Assembly: GCA_013365365.1 (NCBI GenBank)
Contig: JABVXU010000043.1
Location: 124,001 to 188,000 of the forward strand
Source of the DNA: Cruorifilaria tuberocauda
Lineage: Eukaryota > Nematoda > Chromadorea > Rhabditida > Onchocercidae
Direction of reading: 5' to 3'
DNA: 64,000 nt
Shown: one piece after another, positions 11,701-25,245 of the stretch
Layout: every line of letters begins with the position of its first letter
Numbering within the stretch: the stretch's first letter is position 1
Notes under the pieces: model-generated
What the model was told of the DNA's origin: nothing
The model's database searches: none
Seen by the model: only the letters and a program-made list of their open reading frames with translations
Program-made: the position numbers and the translations under genes

Positions 11701-14700
11701 GACGATGAAAAAATCTATTCATTGGGAAGGATCGTTTTTCTATTTTAACGAATTCAGAATGAAATTTTGATGATCCTCGGAATATATTTCTACCTGGTGT
11801 AAACAATTTAATCTTTAAGACATATAAAGATTGATATACTTAAATGAATTTTCCTGTAAAAGTGACAGATGTCAGAAAACAATTGTGGTACTTAGTCACT
11901 GTGTTGAGCAGTTATTCGGAACAGATTCTATTCCAATTCTATTTCAGTTACTGAATTACTGGGAAAAGGATTTATAAATTGCTGATAATGGCATAGTAAT
12001 TCTAGGATTGAAATATTGACTTGTAATAGTAGTAATTAATAGTAATAATGTGGCGATGATTAGTAGTGATAGGCAATCTATTTGCTTCCAAAGAAAAAAG
12101 CATTGCTTAAGATAAAAATCGATTAATATGAAACAGGTTATCAGAATTTCCGTTATTTCCGTCCTTCCAGCTTTTTTTGAGGCCATAATCCTATAAATAA
12201 ATTAAGCTCGTGTCCTTTTTATATAAAATGAAAGGCTGATGAAATGACAGTTCATGATGCAATAAAACTAGGCGTTTGTTCGCTCTTTTAAGATTAATTT
12301 AAATTGAAGTCAGTAAACGTAAGCATATATTACTGAATTTCACATTACTGCCGAGAATAGCTAGCCACTTTCATTTAACACTGTTCTACAAGAATTTACT
12401 TTGTTTAATTTGTTGTTCAAATTATGTACATTTGCAATTAAGCAAAATTTTTAAAAATAAATGAATTAGTTTTCATTTAATAATTTCCTTTCCAAATCTT
12501 CGAGCTATTATATATTATAGCTTCACCTTTTCTTATCCTTTTCAGACATTTCAGTCTTTTTCCTCAAACAAAATTTTGCAAAATTTTCACCTTTTCATAT
12601 CCAAATATTTTGTTGCATTATTAGATGAAATGAATCGGAAATCAAATCTCTAAAGATATGAAAAATTTGTTCGTTTCTTTGAAGTTAATGAAATTGGTTT
12701 TGTTTTATACGCAATTTTGTGAATATATCTATAAGTCACTATATATGAAATGGTTATAAAAAGTAATATTTCATGGTAAGTTTTCGAAAATTACAAAATA
12801 AGCTGAAAATTTGAAATTTAACAATTTCAAAATTTCAGCTCTCTAAAGTGTATTGGTTCTTAATTATCAAAATTAATTTGGGAAAGCTCACTCGAACTAA
12901 CCTAAAAAAAATTTATATACGGGTTTAACACTCTATTTCCTATCAATAATTTACAGAAATGAATGATACGATGTGTCGAACATGGCAGCGTCTGTTGCTT
13001 ATATTCTTCTTATCATTATCTCTATGTCTTATTTATTGCATTTCTTATCATTTATTGTCCCATCCTTTTTTCATCATTCAATCGCCTTTACAGGAGCAAT
13101 CATTGTTTTGCTAAAATTCCTCCTCAAAAGTGAAAGGTAGGATGCAGAAAAGCTCGGCAAAGAATAAGTGCAGAGTAATAATAGTATAAGAGCAAGATAT
13201 CTTCCAGTAAGTACAGAAACACTTCGTGCTAAAAATTTGCAAATGAAATATTCATGCAGAAGTCAATCTTTTAACTTAGCTCAGAGTAGTGGAACGAATT
13301 CAGCAAATATTCAGCAAATAAATAAAGTAGAACTAATTGCCATAATTTACCACTTCTGATAATCTTTCACTAAGAATTCATTGCACACCTATTAAATCAA
13401 AAAGTTTCTATCATGAATAATTTGACAATAGCGCTTAGGTTGTGATTGAGAATGTAAATGATAGATAATCAAGAATTTATTCGAACAATAAATAATAAAG
13501 AAAATCGATACGTTTGCAAAATAGGTGAAATGCAGATTAGAACTTAACTATTGAAAGTTTGAACATATTTGTTACACTGAAAAGATTTAGAAAAGAAATT
13601 AAATGCAATGTAGCATAGGAGAATGAGTAAAACAGATAAAGGCTAACAGTCAAGAGAAAATAAAATTCGTATCTTTTCGAAAATTCAATATTATTAAAGT
13701 AGGTTCTTTTTTAAAGAAACAGTAGTTAAAGTTTGATCTAAATGAAGTTTCATTTATTATTGTCCGAGTGTTGTTTCCAATTTTTCTTCCTTATTTGATT
13801 TGATTTATTATAACACATATTTTATTTGCATATTTCGGTTGTAAATTTGATGGTATCTTTTAGGAAACAGTTTTCGGAAAGATACAACAATAAACTTTTC
13901 TAAGTTTTAGAATCAATAATCTGTCTCCATTTGTGCGTCTATTAGACTACGTGATAATATATTTTCCTGTAATTACCAAATTTAGAATTTCATATTCTAT
14001 TTCAAACATACATTCAGTGCTTTTCTTATATCTTTGAAATGGTGAAAAGTGAAGAAAGAAATATAAAATAATATAATGGGCTATAATCGAAATAAATTAA
14101 CAAAAGCATTAATGAGGAAAAGTAAAAGTACAACCAAAATAAGCACTTTAAGATGAAATAACCGCCCGAAACCATTCTGTGCTGACCCATTTCATCAGAA
14201 TCATTTCCTTCTTAGATGCCGTATAAAACCGGCCATTGCAGCATCTCATTTCTTACCGGTGCTGAATCTTATACTCGAAGCATTTACATTTACCGTTCTC
14301 TCTAGTAATATCTTGATCCATCCCAAAAATCTGACAATTCATAGAAGATTGTTAAGCAATTTTTAAAAATTTGAATAATTGCTTGAGAATGACTAAAGAA
14401 AAATATGTCTTTTAATGTGTTCTTTAGATAAATGCGTGAAAATATATTCATAAGGTTTTCTTTGCACCCTTTGTATTTTGGAAAATTTCTGCAGCAGAGA
14501 TTCAGTTTTAGGCTACGAGTGGTAAGTGTTTAGCAGATGAAATAAGCTAAACTTCAGGTGTAAAGGTTTCTTCAAGAGAACAGTGCAGAACAAACGTGTC
14601 TATACATGCGTCAGTGGTACCGGTAGCTGCCCAATGACCAAAGAACAAAGGAATCGATGCCAATTTTGTCGATTTCAGAAATGTTTACAACAGGGTATGG

Positions 14701-17700
14701 TCCTTGAAGGTTAGGACTTCCAATGTTTTATCATTTATTTAAGTGATACAATTTTTGGATAATTGTTATCGATAATTAATTATCTATCTTTTGCATTCTC
14801 AATATTACTCATCAAGGACATCACTTCTTGAGATATCTCAAAAAAGTCAGTAGAATTAATTGAAGCGGTACGGGAAGATCGAATGCCAGGTGGTCGAAAT
14901 GGAAGTGCTATTTACAATCTTTACAAGTTGAAATACAAAAAGACGAGGCGCTTGCAAGCGCTGTGTGAAAGCATCTTACGAGAAAACACTCCATGTTGCG
15001 GTACACCATTAGGTGCTTCCGGTACCAATTCAAGAGGTACACCTCCAGAACAACGAATAATGGGACGCACACCGTTACAAAGCCCACCGCTGAGTACATC
15101 AGTGCCCGAACCTCTTAATTTATCAGCCAAAGAAGGTGTTAACAGAAATGAAGAAATACCGCCAACAAGTGATTGTAGTAGTAGGATAGCGGTTCAGTTC
15201 GCCTTCAGCAGATCTCCTCGTCCTACTCATAACAAGAATCTCATACAGGTAACAGTTGAATTTTTAATTCTTGCTTTTCAATTCCAGCATTATCTTATTC
15301 TGACTAATTATCAGATGAAATGAGATGCTAATTATAGAGATAACAACGGCTTCTATTATTTTCTTTCGCGTATAACGAGAACTACGTTCAAATTGTAAGA
15401 TAATCATTGAATCCACCATGAATGTAAAAAGAAACTATTATTAATATTATTGAGAAGTTCAATTAGAAGTTATGAAATTATTTACTGATCATTGGATGAA
15501 ATTAGATCAGAAATTATAATCGTTTGCACTAATCTAAGATAAAAAGAAACAGATTTTGCTTACTACCGATTTAACCTCTACTTAATCGAACAAACTTTTA
15601 ATTAAATATATTTTCGTGATAACTAGCTTATCAGCAGACATTTTATCTTATCATTGTTGGAATTACGTTGGTAGCGTAAACCATTACCACCAAAACTATT
15701 TATTTGGATTTTATTTTACAAGCAATTTTCCACATTTTGTTGCATTTTAGTTTAATTGTCACAAAAATTGCCTTTTATGAGTGTCTTTTTTCTAAAAGTT
15801 ATTTCATTGCAAGATTTGTTATGAATAAATTACTAAGAATAAATTTTTCTGGAATAATTTGATATGATAAATTCTTTTCAGCTTCATAATTGCAACAAAG
15901 TTTGATGGAATCATTGATGACCTCTGAACTTTAGAAACATTTACTTCAATTAAAATGCCAAATTTTCTTTAAGAATGGTTTGTAAGTTATCATCAGATGA
16001 ATTATGTCAAAATCTTTAGATATTCCTAGATATCTAAATACTATTAATTCATTCCGCTGATAAAAACTAAAGAATTGCTAATGAATCATTAAAATCAATT
16101 AATTGATAATATATGAAAATCGTTTATCCGAAGTTAACTGAAAGTTGAAATGTTATGATTCATCACTTATCTAATGTCCCATTAACTATTTTAATTGTCA
16201 TTCCAAACCTTCTGCTGCAAAATTCCTGATTTTTTTAAGATTTATTAGCAAAGAATCAGAGAATATGAAAAGATACATGATCTTAACCATAATATCTAAC
16301 ATTTATAAGACATTAAGCATATATATATATGTATATATAATGTATATTCATAATAAAAAATATAATGATAAAGAGCACAATTATGATCGGAAATTAATAA
16401 CATAATAAAATTTATCCGAATTACCATATTAACGTTTTTCACAGTATTTATGAAAATATCTCTATTACTCCATTCTATCATAATTTGATCGGTTCTTAAA
16501 ATTTTGAGCCTCTTCCTGAATATCCAATTAGGAAATTTTCAGTGGATCATAGATTAAAAGTTTAATGATTCATTCATCACTCCCAAATTCATACCATACA
16601 TTTTTCCGCTTATGTACGGTGTGACCGAATGAAATTAATAATTCGTCTGATGGTGATACAACTTTTTCTCAAGTGAAGTTATTAAGTTTAACAGTATTTG
16701 TCAGCCATATGAGTACTTTCTGCTATTTTCGGATTCGTTTGCTAATTCAAAGAAAAAAAAACAAAATTCTATTTTTTAGAAGTAATTATTGAGCAATTTT
16801 ATTTCTTCTGATTCTATGTTTTTTCGAAAGTTTGAGTTTGAAATAATTTCACATATAGACTTCAATTGAAGTGCCATGATTGACGACAATAATTTTGCAG
16901 ATTCAATCGATTCTTATTCCTAGACATCGAAAAAAATGATTTCTTTTCCAGGAACTAATTGAAATAGATCATATCGAAAAACTGATCAATCTAAAGGGTT
17001 TGCGGATAGCACATCAATTCGGATCACACAGTAGCGATTCAACAATTCCCGCATGTCAGAGGTTATCAAGGATCGGGGATGAAATCGTTGAACAGTTAGT
17101 GGAATGGACAAAAATGCTGCCGTTCTATCACGAATTGCCCGTCGAAGTACACACCCATTTGCTAACCCAACGTTGGGCTGAACTGGTTAATAGTTAATTC
17201 ATCTCGCTTCCCAATATGTAATATATTAGGACTTTTTTTGTTTGAATGATATCCTCAATTCAAATCATATATTGTAGGTATTGTTATCGGCTTGCTTTTA
17301 CGCAGCCTCAACTCGATCTCCCAATCAAGAAAGTTTACCTGTCAGTTCGACAACTACTGATGACAGCGAAGAAGTATCTTTCGTTGATTCCTCCATCAAT
17401 ATACAACTGCTACAAAAGCGATTGTGTGCTATCATGGGAAAGCATATACCACTCGAGCATGTCAACAAGTTTGTTTGCACTTAATTAGCACTCTGCTGTG
17501 AGCGCAAATTGTGCAGTACTGTTGCAATAAATATGATTTAAGTCAAGTTGACAAGAATTATATGAAAGTATTAATTTATTCAGTGTCATTGATGCGAAAT
17601 TTTACGTATTTTAAATAGCAGTAACGACGGTCAATACATGAAGAATGATTGCTGTATTATTTTTGCCGGTTATTATCCTTATGTTTTCAGAGAGGCCTCA

Positions 17701-19096
17701 CCTTTGGTCGAAAAGTTCACAACGTTATTGCATTCATTCAGTCGTTTGAAGATTACTTTAGAGGCGTATGTTTGCTTGAAAGCTATCACTCTACTCCATT
17801 ATACACCTCATGCTTGTGGTTTGTTACATTTAAATAATTTAAATTTTAATATTCCATTTGTTTTACATAATGTGAATGAACAAATCAGAATAGTCATTTC
17901 TAACTTTTAATTTTACATATTATAATTTTTGAAAAATATTTAGCGTTATAATTTTTATTCTTTTAAATTTATTTAAAATATATTGAAAAGATGATGTTGA
18001 TTGAGAGTGTTATAGTGATAGTAATGATAATAATGCGAGGTTTTTCTTCCGAGATAATAGTGATAATAATGCGGGATTTTTCTTCCGAGAAATCTGGTTC
18101 ATCAACGTCTATATCATTAAATCTGTGAACATCAATGATCATAGTAACAGGATAACATCGTAGGGAAGGAATGTGAAGCAATGTACTATTATCTTTTTAC
18201 CGTTCTTTTCAACTACAGCATTCCGGTTGCATTTAAATCAAATTATTAATCCTATATGTTTTAATTCTGTTCCTTTTTTCATTTTCCAATGCTAAACTAT
18301 TTCTTTGTTTTTGCATATGCATTAGATACTAATTCTTGTTTACTAAATTCTGAAATTAAAGATTGTCCATTTCTGTTTGTTGTCAAGATGGCGATCTGAA
18401 TTAATATCAAATAATGAGAGTAAAGCATCTCTCATTTTATCAGCTTTACCTGAACCTATTTTGACAAGTTATTTGATTTTTTAGATGAAACGGCTATTGA
18501 TGTGAAAGAATCGATGGTGCAAAGTGTTTATATCCGGAAAGTATCAATAATACAAGATCAGTTTGTGAAAGCATTACAGATACATCTCAGCCAGCATGAG
18601 AATGGGGCACGGCTAACTGATATTTTGACATGGTTCATTTTTATTTTTATTATCATTTCATGTTATTCAACACTCATAATAATAATTTGATTAATTACCG
18701 TAACTCTATTACGATAGTATTTTTTAAAAGCAAAATTTGAAAGAGTATAGTCTTGATTGATTTTTGAAGTCTGATATAGGTTCTGCTCGCAAATTTCGAA
18801 ATATCTTTTTGACTTACCAATAAATAGTTTAAAGAGCTTCTGATGATCATAACATTAACTGATATTTGTAATGCCTGTTGGTCATTTATAGGTTACCAAT
18901 GCTACATTCTGCATCATCGGTTCTATTGCATAGCAAAATGTTCTACGTCCCTTTCTTGATTTGCAAAAATCCACAACGATTTAATGGTGGTAATCGTGAT
19001 GTAGAAGTCCGAACAGTATTATCACCATTATTATATCGTCCTTCTGCGGCTGCTACTGATGATGAAGAGGAATTGAATGCAACAAGCAGTTGTTAA
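8779..19096 (+). CDS. nhr-91: Nuclear hormone receptor, HR4/GCNF (NR6A) type
   Basis: Eleven exons join in consistent phase: 8779-8942, 9177-9419, 10638-10837, 11209-11383, 14558-14709, 14866-15248, 16952-17185, 17278-17468, 17691-17818, 18485-18632 and 18892-19096. They give 740 residues before the uncertain 5' exons. A Ser/Thr-rich N-terminal region precedes the two-zinc-finger DNA-binding domain (about residues 242-310). The fingers include [14 protein letters not shown], the P-box CEGCKGFFKR, and [19 protein letters not shown]. The following [12 protein letters not shown] and [12 protein letters not shown] are the HR4-type C-terminal extension. The ligand-binding domain covers about 439-740 and includes [11 protein letters not shown] and [18 protein letters not shown]. 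No canonical AF-2 helix is evident at the acidic C-terminus. A 3.2-kb intron splits the first zinc finger from the P-box. The family is known to act in moulting and steroid timing in arthropods; the role here is inferred. Confidence 0.93.
15105..15131 (+). other. CtBP-type short motif in the receptor hinge
   Basis: The hinge exon encodes [16 protein letters not shown] is a variant of the P-x-D-L-S peptide that recruits CtBP corepressors. It sits between the DNA-binding extension and the ligand-binding domain, a sensible place for a corepressor contact. Function is inferred from the motif alone. Confidence 0.4.
18025..18090. repeat. Tandem duplication inside a receptor intron
   Basis: Two 29-bp copies, at 18025-18053 and 18062-18090, share GATAATAATGCG and TTTTTCTTCCGAGA with two differences. 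They lie in the intron between exons 17691-17818 and 18485-18632. Confidence 0.85.
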
Positions 19097-21686
19097 ATAT
19101 CCATTTTCAGCATATCAAGCAAAAATCGACGTGGAAATCGTGCATCACGCGAAGAAAATAATTTCTCATAAACCGAAAATCGCGAAGGTCTCAATGTTTC
19201 CGCGGTGCTGATCATATTTTATGATCATAAATTGAAGTTTTTTTCATATTATTGATTATTTATTCGTATAGTCTTAGAGAGTGACTCATTATCTTTTCTA
19301 AAATTTGTTCACTCAAATGTATGAAGTGCAATAATACTGCCTCACAATTTGGTCATATTATCATTTTCATCTAAATGTACTTATCAGCGCCCAAAAAGTC
19401 TTTCATAAACGACCCAAGCCCGGACTATCCATTATCAGATTAAAAAATCGTCTCTCTCTTCCCAACTTTCTCTTTTTATACTATTAAATGATCACTTCTA
19501 CAGAAAGCTACAGGTCAATTATTCAATATATCAGTATTAGATTAGTCTTTTTTGCAGACTCTCTAGACAAATACGATGTGGCAAAAACAATTTGACATTT
19601 AGTATAGTTTTTTGACAAGCTAAAAATAAAAGTTTATTAAGCCTATTTTGATAGACTAAACTAATAACAATTAAGATTCTTTTTAAATTACGACTTCGAA
19701 GGAAGAAGACATCTTTTCCATTCTACAGAATATGGGCGGTCGTTTTCTTCCTTTTTTCTTCGAATTCATAAATTTTCAACTGATAATATTATTATTTTTG
19801 TTTTATAAATAAAAATAGTAAGTTTCTGATGATGGTTTACCTACTTCTTAGAAATTAGATATTGTTTTACTTACTTCTTAGTTATATTTTTTGAGAGTAA
19901 AAATTATAGAATGTGTAGTTCAAATTTATTTTTGCAATTTTTTTTATTTGGAATTTTTTCTACAAGTTAGAGAATATTGGATATCTGCTTATTTCCATTA
20001 TCACATAACATTCGACTGTAGTGTTTTTGAGAATTAGAAAGTAGTTGATAATGTATTTTATTCAATTTTATTTTAGTTCCTGTAGTATCTCTCTAGCACG
20101 TACCCGGTTTTCACTGTATTTATTAATTTCCCGAGAAATTATTTGCAAATATTTCATCCTACAAGATAGGATTGTTCGAACTGTGTTTTGCTAAAGAATT
20201 CTATTATTCCTTTAACTTTCTTATAATATTTGTTATAGTTATAAGAGTTTTTCTGAGAAGTCTTTTTTCTTGTCTTTCTATCATTTTAAAGCAAAAATAA
20301 GGAAAAAAAATTAAATTTATTATTGTGCATTATTCCAATAAAAAATATTAACTTTTAATTTTTCACATTTTTTAAACCATGGAATAACATTATGAGATGT
20401 TTTAATGATTTTAGTTTTTGATAGCTTAGTTAACTCTATCCATGAATTCAATGAATCGTTCCTTGTTAACAAATTTTTTTTTAATTACGAATGAAATTTT
20501 AGAGAAACATGGCAAAAAAAAATTCAAAAAAGAAACACTTTAATTATTATCAATAAGTTCAATAATTTTTATCTCAACGTTATACTTTGTATTCTCTGGC
20601 CGATATATCACGGTAAATCAGAACACTAAGAAGTACCTACTTTTTTTAGTATAGATAAGCAATTTTCTCTACGAAAAGCTCATATATTAAATTAAAATCA
20701 CATAGCAAAGTAAAAGTGTTGAGAAAGAACATATTTATTGTTCTCAATGTGTTATACGTGATATACGAGATATATAACACGCAGTGTGTTATAATGTACA
20801 CGATGGTCTTCTAATGAATAGAGCGATTGATTTTAAATTCAAAATACAGCGCCATCAATCAATTTCGACTGTTTAAGTAGTAGGCTGAAAATGCACTTAC
20901 AACAAACTTAAAGTATGCGACAAATGCGAGGCTTATGAATTCATTTTAATTGATCAAGAATATAACCGAATGACTATTATCACTACTGCAGGTAAATTAT
21001 CTTCTCAATATCGTGTAAATTTGATTGTATTTTGATTTCTGTTATTGTGAATAATTTCATTAATCTGAAATTCACTTTAAACTGATCAGGAAAAATTCAA
21101 CGTTTTTTTAATGACTTTGTGGTACTGAATTCTTTCTGGATACCAGAATCAGTTTAGTGAAATCGATATTCCTGAATGTTAAAATCACCGGTATTAGTAT
21201 ATTATGAACTGTTAGAAAAGTTTTATCCCATTATTCTTTATTATGCGTTCAATTAATAGTTCTTTAGTAATCCCTAATAATTATTTAAGATTTTTCAGAA
21301 TAAGAAATCTATTACTTAGCGATATATTCATGTTTCACTGATCAACGAAAAGTAAAAGTAGAATTTGAGAAAATTTTCAGTTGTTAAGTTTTTTAAATCC
21401 GCAATTCTTGAGCATTAACACTTCGAATTATAATTAATCTAAAGAGTTCAAAAACTTATTCTTATTATAACTCAAAGATGAATGGAATTATTTGCGTTTT
21501 TTCCAATTGAAGAAGTGGTCGGTTTTGCGTTTTTGTGCTGAAAAGCGCTTCAAATTCATTCAAGTGTCAAAAGAAAATCAGAATTTCATGAAAGAACTCT
21601 AACTACTAAATTTACCATTTTAAACAATTTATCTCGTTCGAATTGATTGCCGTATGGATCTTCGCCAAGTGGTCATAATCTTTTTC
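19097..21686. other. Gene-poor AT-rich stretch
   Basis: This follows the stop codon of the nuclear receptor gene. I see no exon on either strand. Poly-T and AT-rich runs are frequent and the only long open frames are chance-like. Confidence 0.6.
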
Positions 21687-22372
21687 CTACTCTGAATGAG
21701 GCTCCTCGTAAAGAATTTGTTGCAGTAAACAGTACCATGCAAACAAACACACCTGAAATATTTTAAATTAGTATTATTGAATGACAACTACAAATTTATG
21801 ATAATGAAATGTGGCAATGAATAATCCTAGAACTTCGGAAATCGATCAATAAAAGTGATATTTCAGTACTATTTTTGTGAGTAACTATGAAATCGGCCAA
21901 AATAAACGTGTGATTGAACTATAAGATAGTATCAGTATTTTAAGGAGGGATACTTAGAAAAATTTTTTTAATTTAAGTTTAAATTCTTACATGAAATTCC
22001 ATTAGTAAGCATTTAAAGAAAGAGATGATGTTCTTGGCGAGGTTAGTTATCTGCAGTAGTAAATTTTGAAAGTTCCCAATGAAGGCATGGAATCTGAAAG
22101 TTTAAAAAACTTTTCCTTCTGGATACCAAGTGATGGTAGAACAATTTTTGTTTATTGAGGAAGTGATGAAAATGTCTAAATCATGAACACATTCCCGTTC
22201 AAGAAGGGAACAGTGTACAAATTGGTGATGTGTTTGTTTTCTTAAACAGTATAAAAATATAAAGCTGATCCAAATAAGATGAATGGAAACATTTGCTGAA
22301 CTATTGCAACAGCTATTGGTATATGCAGCGACAGCGATAAAGTAACTTCCCTAAAGTTATCTGAATGATAAC
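21687..22372 (-). CDS. Coding-like exons of an unrecognised, possibly multi-pass membrane protein
   Basis: Two minus-strand exons fit well: 22093-21991 (acceptor after TTTTTTAAACTTTCAG, donor CAT|GTAAGA) and 21752-21687 (acceptor ATATTTCAG). They join in phase 0 and read FHAFIGNFQNLLLQITNLAK... then VCLFAWYCLLQQILYEEPHSE and a stop. A further island at about 22372-22260 reads FREVTLSLSLHIPIAVAIVQ..., hydrophobic and vaguely like a sugar-transporter helix, but it ends at a TAA and does not join the next exon in frame. This could be the 3' end of a poorly resolved gene or a decaying pseudogene. I do not recognise the product. Confidence 0.3.
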
Positions 22373-25245
22373 GGACGGTAGCATAACATATGCTTCTCAA
22401 TACAATCCTATTGCACTTTTCCGCGTATATTTAGCCTTATAATTAAACTAATAAAAAGTATTTAAATGGCACATTATGCCGTCACATTTGGGTTATTACT
22501 TGAAATGTTAGAAATCATTTGAAAATTTTTCATTCCCTTTTTTGAAAAATTTTTATTTCTATCATAATATGCTTTTAGAAAGAATCATGATTTTACCATT
22601 GACAGCAAATTCGAATTTCCATTGTTTATTAATTTATATCATCTTAACCGTTCTCTGAAAAAAGAAAAATATTTCGGAAGTTGAATTTTTTAAAAAGAAT
22701 GAAGTGGATCTACGGTGCGCTCCAAATCGCCTCAAGGTTGATTTTAGTCGTGTGGTAAGATTAAAATTTAAATATCATTGATAAAATATCTAAAACTTTC
22801 GTTAAAAAGTGAAATTCAAAGACTATAACGAAATGGATATAAAATAAAACCTTTTTGTTATCAGTCAATCAAAATAATATTCACTTTTATTAGAATCTTG
22901 TAAACTAGAGTTTACTGATAGGCCTGGTGGTACCACTGCATGAATGGGACTCTTAGAAAATGCTTCATTCTGTCAGTTTTCCGAATCAGAATATTAGATA
23001 GCAATGCTTGTATAGTTAATCTTCTGAAAAAAATTTTTTGAATATTACTCATTAGAGCTATCATTGTTCAGTTAAACTTTACCGTTTTTGTTCACCAGTA
23101 AATAGCAATTACAAATTCATTCCTCTGCTCTCATGCAAAATATTTTATATAGTGATATGTGTACCAATGATATTTTGTTAGGCCTATCACTGCCAAATTG
23201 AATCTATCCTTCTTTATCGTAAATGACTGAAAAATTTTGAAAGGATTACAAATCTTTTTTAAACTTCCCAAAAACTAAAGAAAAAATTGCAACGCAAGAA
23301 ACAAAAACCATAAGAAATGGCAGAGAAGAAGGGAATTTTCGTTTCTTTCATTGTTTTCTTTCTTTCGCTGCAAACAACATTACAGTTATAAATGCAATAA
23401 AAAATCCGATATGCCATCACTATACCTGTACAGTTACTGCTTGTAATTGAAATATAATAGAGTGCTTAGGCCAAGCATCCACCGAAGATCCTCCAACAAT
23501 CTCATTTCCCTCGACTGGTTTTCCTCGATCAACATTCCATCATTCCTTCGACGCGTTTGTCTACTTTCCACTCCTTCCTTACTGTAATAACACTTGTTAA
23601 ACTCAGAAGCTTTTCTGATCCATCATTGCTGCTGACAACAAATCATCTATTCTCTCTTCCGATTCTTTCTCATTCTATCTATCCCATCTCTCTCACTGTG
23701 AAGAAAACTAACTTATTGAATAACTCATTGATATACAGTAAAGTATAAAAATATTTGGTACTTAAATTTTGCTGCTTAACTGTAGCAGTTTCCAGTGGAA
23801 ACAAAAAAATCAGGAACTGTTGAAAAGATTCTATCGAGAACGTTATGGAGGCTAGTTTTATTACTATAATTATGATAATTATATTGATGACATTCTAATA
23901 ATAATAATCATTAATAATTGAATCATTTAGTTCTCTGATTCAAAGAATTCTTTTGCTCTTTTAAAAGTAATTAACTTTTTATTGTGTTTTTATTGCTTAT
24001 TGTATTGTCATCTTTGCTAACGATTAAATATTATACGGGAAGTTCAACTTCATGCTTTTACTATTCTCTTTCGTCATGAAAGCTATCTATCTATAAGCTA
24101 TCATGTCGGTACCATTTCTAGCTATAATTATTATAAAAGGAATTTTGCTGATTCGTAGCTTCCCCTCTTCTCTCACGCGTAGTTTGACATATCTTCCGGT
24201 TTTCTTTTTTTTGCTTTAACCCAAGTTGAGTATTCCTTTGCATATTTCATCTTTACCTGAATTTGATAGATTGTTCGAGATAAGTCACTGTTGCTTCATA
24301 CTGTCATCTAACTTTGGTTATTCTCTCTTCAATTTTTCACGACTTTAAACATTCAAAGGATAATTTTCAACCTTTTGTGGCCTGGAACTTTTAACCTATA
24401 CTTTCCATTTCATTACTAAATTCAGCGCATTTCAATCTTGCCATTACGATGCAGCAAATATGGCTAGTGAGATACGGTTGTTATTATTTCATTTACGATG
24501 GTATATTTCATTTCAATTTCTTTTGTAACATTATTTTCAGACTTATTCTCTTCGCTTTGATGCTAGTTCTAAATCATTTACAAACCTGTTCACATTCGAA
24601 TCCATCAGATTCACTTACTCTTCTCTTCCTTCCGTACCAAGTCGAGCAAGCTTCCTTCATTTCATCCGTTTATCTTACCTTTTCCACACAACGTTGTCCG
24701 ATTAAAGCTGTTCGTTCTTGTTTCGATCGATCAACAAAAGTTACAATATCATACAAAAGTCTATTTAGCACTGGATATCTGTGAACAACGATACTTCTGC
24801 CTATCTTTTCCGATTTGAGCCAACACCGAATCAACTCTAATTTTAGAATACTTTGTGGAGAATGAATCACTAAACGGACAAAGCATGATTTCCACATGCA
24901 TATTAAATTCTGCATAGCTTGATTAGTGAAGTTTTTAGAAAAGAATTTCAGTATTTTACTCCGCGGGTCAACTATATAACTAATTTAATTTTTGGAATTG
25001 CAATGATAGCGAGAATTTTTTGCTTTCATTTGGTTTCTAAAGTGATTCATTAGGTCGAAATTACTTTATCAAGTTCCGAGCTCGATAACAGAATACCAAA
25101 AAATAATATTATATAAATAAAAAATTCCTAGAGCAAGAAAACTCGATCTTATTGAGGCAGATTATTCAGATTTTTGTAGTATCAAATAATATGGAATATT
25201 GAAATACTGAGATTTTTGAGATTTCATTTGATGCATATTTCTTAG
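22373..25245. other. Unresolved stretch, no supported gene
   Basis: There are scattered coding-like fragments on the minus strand (for example near 22905-22965) and a plus-strand open frame at 24541-24784 after a TTTTCAG. None can be joined to a recognisable protein. Upstream exons of the minus-strand islands or 5' exons of the calponin-repeat gene could lie here. Confidence 0.4.

Noticed and set aside
14908..15130. Minus-strand open frames opposite the receptor hinge exon
   Set aside because: The plus strand carries the HR4-type extension [10 protein letters not shown] in frame with flanking exons; the antisense frames lack splice sites.
21640..21775. Plus-strand frame PYGSSPSGHNLFPTLNEAP
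   Set aside because: It has no acceptor before the open region, whereas the minus strand has a strong acceptor and matching phase.
22115..22240. Minus-strand frame with Cys spacing vaguely like a DEG/ENaC channel (HCSLLERECVHD)
   Set aside because: It cannot be spliced in phase to the neighbouring exons, another frame is equally open, and the resemblance is too weak.
24449..24784. 111-codon plus-strand frame with a hydrophobic start
   Set aside because: No homologue is recognised, codon content is AT-driven, and it does not join the calponin-repeat gene.
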